From Purshia tridentata (Eukaryota > Streptophyta > Magnoliopsida > Rosales > Rosaceae): a stretch of DNA of 33,351 nucleotides. The DNA is taken from assembly GCA_003254885.1 (NCBI GenBank), contig QANT01001871.1, positions 1-33,351 on the forward strand, written 5' to 3'. The position numbers and the translations under genes are program-made. Below the pieces are notes generated by a model. It was not told the origin of the DNA. It saw nothing but the letters and a program-made list of their open reading frames with translations, and ran no database searches. Shown here piece after piece: positions 30,453 to 33,351 of the stretch (within the stretch, counting starts at the first letter, position 1; the number at the start of each line of letters is the position of its first letter).

Positions 30453-32669
30453 TTATAGCTCCCACTGGTCTGCTGTTTCAAAATTCTCGAGCACTCCCAT
30501 TCCTGTTACAAGCTGTTTGAACACTCCAACTGATAATGGTTTAGTAAATGGATCAGCCAATTGATTCTTTGTACTAACATGTTCTACCTGCAGGATCCCA
30601 CTTCTAACATTCTCTCTGACCATTAAGAATTTAGTTTCAATATGCTTGGACTTAGATGTTCTTTTACTTTCTTTGGAAAAACATACAGCTCCACTGTTGT
30701 CACAAAAAATCTTGACTGGATTATGGATAGACTTAATAACTTTTGTTTCTAGCATGAAGTTTCTCAGCCAAATGGCATGTATGGCTGCTTCATACACAGC
30801 CACATACTCAGCCTGCATAGTCGAAGTTGTGACCAGAGTCTGTTTGACACTTTTCCAAGATACTGCAGCTCCCCCAAACATGAACACAAAACCTGATGTT
30901 GATTTAAAACTATCCTCACAACCTGCAAAATCTGAATCCGAGTATCCTATCAGTTCTAGTTCTTTTACTCTTCTAAACACCAACATGTAGCCCTTTGTCT
31001 TTTGTAAATATCTCAAAACTTTCTTTCCTGCAATCCAGTGTGCCTGTCCTGGATCAGTTTGGTATCTACCCAGCATCCCAACAGCGAAAGCTAAGTCTGG
31101 TCTGGTGCAAAGTTGTGCATACATCACAGATCCAACGAGTGAAGCATAAGGCTTGTCATTCATGTATGTTCTTTCTTGTTCATCTGCAGGACATTGTCCT
31201 TTATTGAACTTGTCCCCCTTTGACATTGGTGAATCCCCTGGTTTACAATTTATCATGTCAAACCTTTTGAGAACCCTCTGAATGTAAGCTTTCTGTGAGA
31301 GACCTAGCAGGAAATTCTTCCTATCCCTTTTAATCTCAATTCCAAGTACATAAGAAGCCTCACCAAGGTCCTTCATTTCGAAATTGTGTGACAAGAAATG
31401 TTTAGTTTCAAGTAATACCTCCATGCTGCTACTAGCTAATAGTATGTCATCTACATACAACACTAGAAAAATGAAGTTGCTCCCACTTTGCTTAAGATAT
31501 ATACACTCATCTGAATGGTTTTCAACAAAACCAAAAGAGGTTATTACTGAATCGAATTTGATATACCACTGTCTTGATGCTTGTTTTAATCCATAAATGG
31601 ATTTCTTTAATTTACAAGCCAGTCGTTCTTCTCCTTCCTTTATAAAACCCTCAGGCTGTGTCATATATATTTCTTCATCCAAATCTCCATTAAGGAAAGC
31701 AGTTTTGACATCCATTTGATGTAGCTCCATATCAAAATGTGCCACTAGTGCCATGACAATTCTGAATGCATCTTTGCTTGAAACTGGGGAAAAAGTTTCA
31801 TTGTAGTCAATTCCTTCCTTTTGTGTGAAACCTTTGGCCACGAGTCTGGCTTTGTGTCTTTCTATACTTCCATCTGGATTTTTCTTGGTTTTGAAAATCC
31901 ACTTGCAACCTATAGGTCTAATTCCTGGAGGTATTTCAGCTAATTCCCACACCTTGTTGTCATACATCGAGTTCATCTCTGTCTGCATTGCATTTTTCCA
32001 GTTAGCTGACTTGTGGCTTTTCATTGCGTGTGTATAATTTCTGGGATCAGATTCTTCTCCCACATCAAAATCAACTTCTTGTAGATAAAGTACATAGTCA
32101 CTTGATAGAGCAGGCCTCCTTTGTCTGGTTGAATGCCTCCTAGTTATCACTTGTTCAGGTTGAAGGTCAAAGTTGTTATCAGCTTGTCCATTCTGAATTT
32201 GCTGGTGTTGCATTTGAATTTCTTGATTTGCTTCAAGATCTTGTTCAGGATGACTGTCTAATGTTGTTGCAAATGAAGGTATGTCCAGTTCCAAGTGGTC
32301 ATTTTGATGTGTTAATTCTTCAGTGAGCTCTTCTAGTTCAAAATCAATGGTTGCATCAGTGTTTGAGGAATCGAATTCCTCTTCTAGAAACTTTGCCATG
32401 CTAGTTTCCACTATCCTTGTACTCAATGAAGGACAGTAGAATTTAAATCCTTTAGATTTTTCAGGATAGCCAATGAAATAACCACTAGTTGTCCTTGAAT
32501 CCAACTTCTTTATTTCTGGATTATATAGCTTTGCTTCAGCTTTACACCCCCAAACATGTAAATGTGATAGAGTGGGTTTTCTGCCTGTCCACAACTCAAA
32601 AGGGGTTTTATTTAAGACTTTGCTTGGAGCTCGATTTGCAACATAGTTGGCTGTTCTTAATGCCTCTCC
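30453..32669 (-). CDS. Ty1/copia pol: integrase C-terminus, reverse transcriptase, RNase H
   Basis: The frame is open from just after the TGA at 32672-32670 to the stop at 30455-30453. It encodes, from the W-T-G-R-K start at 32594, about 713 residues. The integrase C-terminal part (LHVWGCKAEAKLYNP and the GYFIGYPEKSKGFKFY block) comes first, then a variable Gln/Glu-rich linker (about residues 70-165). The reverse transcriptase spans about 200-445: W.NAM..EM, the MDVKTAF Asp near 295, and YVDD at 380-383. RNase H spans about 545-680: YSDSDFAGC near 551, the MQAEYVA Glu near 596, and FCDNSGAV near 632. The catalytic acids are all present. The ADPFTKPL motif closes the polyprotein. Because it is the downstream part of one polyprotein, it would not be made as such past the upstream stop. 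Confidence 0.95.
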   Translation of the reverse strand, partial: GEALRTANYVANRAPSKVLNKTPFELWTGRKPTLSHLHVWGCKAEAKLYNPEIKKLDSRTTSGYFIGYPEKSKGFKFYCPSLSTRIVETSMAKFLEEEFDSSNTDATIDFELEELTEELTHQNDHLELDIPSFATTLDSHPEQDLEANQEIQMQHQQIQNGQADNNFDLQPEQVITRRHSTRQRRPALSSDYVLYLQEVDFDVGEESDPRNYTHAMKSHKSANWKNAMQTEMNSMYDNKVWELAEIPPGIRPIGCKWIFKTKKNPDGSIERHKARLVAKGFTQKEGIDYNETFSPVSSKDAFRIVMALVAHFDMELHQMDVKTAFLNGDLDEEIYMTQPEGFIKEGEERLACKLKKSIYGLKQASRQWYIKFDSVITSFGFVENHSDECIYLKQSGSNFIFLVLYVDDILLASSSMEVLLETKHFLSHNFEMKDLGEASYVLGIEIKRDRKNFLLGLSQKAYIQRVLKRFDMINCKPGDSPMSKGDKFNKGQCPADEQERTYMNDKPYASLVGSVMYAQLCTRPDLAFAVGMLGRYQTDPGQAHWIAGKKVLRYLQKTKGYMLVFRRVKELELIGYSDSDFAGCEDSFKSTSGFVFMFGGAAVSWKSVKQTLVTTSTMQAEYVAVYEAAIHAIWLRNFMLETKVIKSIHNPVKIFCDNSGAVCFSKESKRTSKSKHIETKFLMVRENVRSGILQVEHVSTKNQLADPFTKPLSVGVFKQLVTGMGVLENFETADQWEL

Positions 32670-33351
32670 TCAAAGGAACTTTGGCAAACTAGTGTTGCAC
32701 ATCATGGACCTAACCATGTTTAGCAATGTCCTATTTTTCCTTTCAGCAACACCATTTTGTTGAGGAGTACCTGGAGTGGTGTATTGTGCCTTAATCCCAT
32801 TCTGTTGTAGGTATAATGCAAAAGGTCCCATATTTTGTCCAGCCTCATTGTACTTGCCATAGAATTCTCCTCCCCTATCCGACCTGACTACTTTAATTTG
32901 CTTGCCTAATTGTTTCTCTACTTCTGTCCTGAAGATCTTAAAAGCCCCTAAGGACTGTGATTTTTCAGATATTAGGTAGATAGTGCAGTACCTAGAAAAG
33001 TCATCAATGAACAATATAAAATAGGAGTTCTTGCAAATGGTTTGGCATGAAAAAGGTCCACAAATGTCAGTGTGGATTATCTCCAGCAGTTCTTGGCTTC
33101 GAGTAGCTCCTATTTTCCTTTTAGTGGTCATTTTTCCTTTTAGGCATTCCACACACTCTTTAAAATCAGAGAAGTCCAAAACTGGTAGTACACATGCATT
33201 CTTTCTTTCGATATATGAGCTAGCCTTTTGTGCCATAAAACTGATGAGTTCTCATTTGTTCTTACCCTTTTATTAGTTTGTGCAACTGATACATCATGAA
33301 TTTCAGTACTGTCGAAACATTGAAGTTTCCAATGATCATTAACTATGAAAG
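32670..33351 (-). pseudogene. Ty1/copia integrase (zinc finger and core), broken
   Basis: On the minus strand the GAG-pre-integrase zinc finger begins near 33275 with LWHKRLAHISKERM, and continues after a frameshift near 33200 into LPVLDFSDFKECVECLKGKM, giving the HHCC pattern. The core catalytic domain follows: TDICGPF, FIDDFSRY, VRSDRGGEFYGKYN and TPQQNGVAERKNRTLLNMVR, containing the D, D and E of the DDE triad. A TGA at 32672-32670 replaces the Trp normally found in LPKFLWGEAL and interrupts the polyprotein. Sequence on the other side (EALRTANYVANRAPSK) continues in the same frame. The upstream gag and protease are off the edge. Confidence 0.9.

Larger units (their letters stand above)
29420..33351 (-). 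mobile_element. Ty1/copia retrotransposon, 3' half, minus strand
   Basis: Reading the minus strand from the right edge, the order is integrase zinc finger, integrase core, integrase C-terminus, reverse transcriptase, RNase H, a ~620-bp non-coding tail, a polypurine tract (AGTGGGAGAA ending at 29833), and a 3' LTR. The integrase-before-RT order defines Ty1/copia. The gag, protease and 5' LTR lie beyond the right edge. Only one nonsense change and one frameshift are visible in the pol part, so the copy is much younger or better preserved than the CACTA and hAT remains. Confidence 0.9.

Noticed and set aside
30995-32692. Plus-strand frames of about 70 codons
   Set aside because: They are antisense shadows of the copia pol gene.

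Overview
This window looks like flowering-plant (probably eudicot) heterochromatin or intergenic DNA. It is AT-rich and contains plant-type mobile elements: CACTA/En-Spm, hAT, Helitron-like, Ty1/copia, and solo LTRs of what looks like a Ty3/gypsy family. Introns with GT/AG borders split the coding remnants. I see no intact host gene, rRNA, tRNA or CRISPR array. Every recognisable coding region is a transposon gene, a broken one, or a captured or decayed piece of a host gene. Layout, left to right. (1) A long solo-type LTR lies at 165-3048 (LTR-1). (2) Minus-strand CACTA transposon remains run from about 3049 to a recognisable CACTA end at 15472. They include an accessory Ptta/En/Spm-type transposase remnant (3049-4319) and a broken TNP2-type main transposase (8712-11720). 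Two more LTRs of the LTR-1 family interrupt this element: LTR-4, inverted, at 4799-7510 with TSD TTACT, and LTR-2 at 12230-14212 with TSD CAACA. An unrecognised plus-strand reading frame with a tandem repeat also lies inside it (7765-8343). (3) A hAT transposase pseudogene lies at 15705-16824, with a hAT-like right end near 17457. (4) A minus-strand, multi-exon remnant resembling the plant mobile domain family lies at 17703-18794. It is followed by a hAT-like left end at 19005. (5) Two Helitron-like elements begin at 19288 and 23341 and share their first several hundred bases. Each carries a different host-gene fragment: a type-A DnaJ (HSP40) exon at 20112-20246, and the C-terminal end of a ClpP2-type (mitochondrial ClpP) protein on the minus strand. 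The ClpP2 piece is split in two by a third plus-oriented LTR (LTR-3, 24266-26144, TSD TAGTG). (6) About 3.2 kb of AT-rich DNA has no gene I can support. (7) The 3' half of a minus-strand Ty1/copia retrotransposon has its 3' LTR near 29420-29832. Its integrase/reverse transcriptase/RNase H frame (30453 to beyond the right edge) is nearly intact and is broken by one TGA and one frameshift. How the parts relate: the solo LTRs are the youngest clear layer. Three of the four have perfect 5-bp target duplications and sit inside CACTA or Helitron sequence. The most interesting features are the two Helitron-like copies with different captured proteostasis-gene fragments, and the LTR family. That family exists in a long form, with an array of small palindromes just upstream of a TATA box, and a short form that has lost both through a roughly 930-bp deletion.
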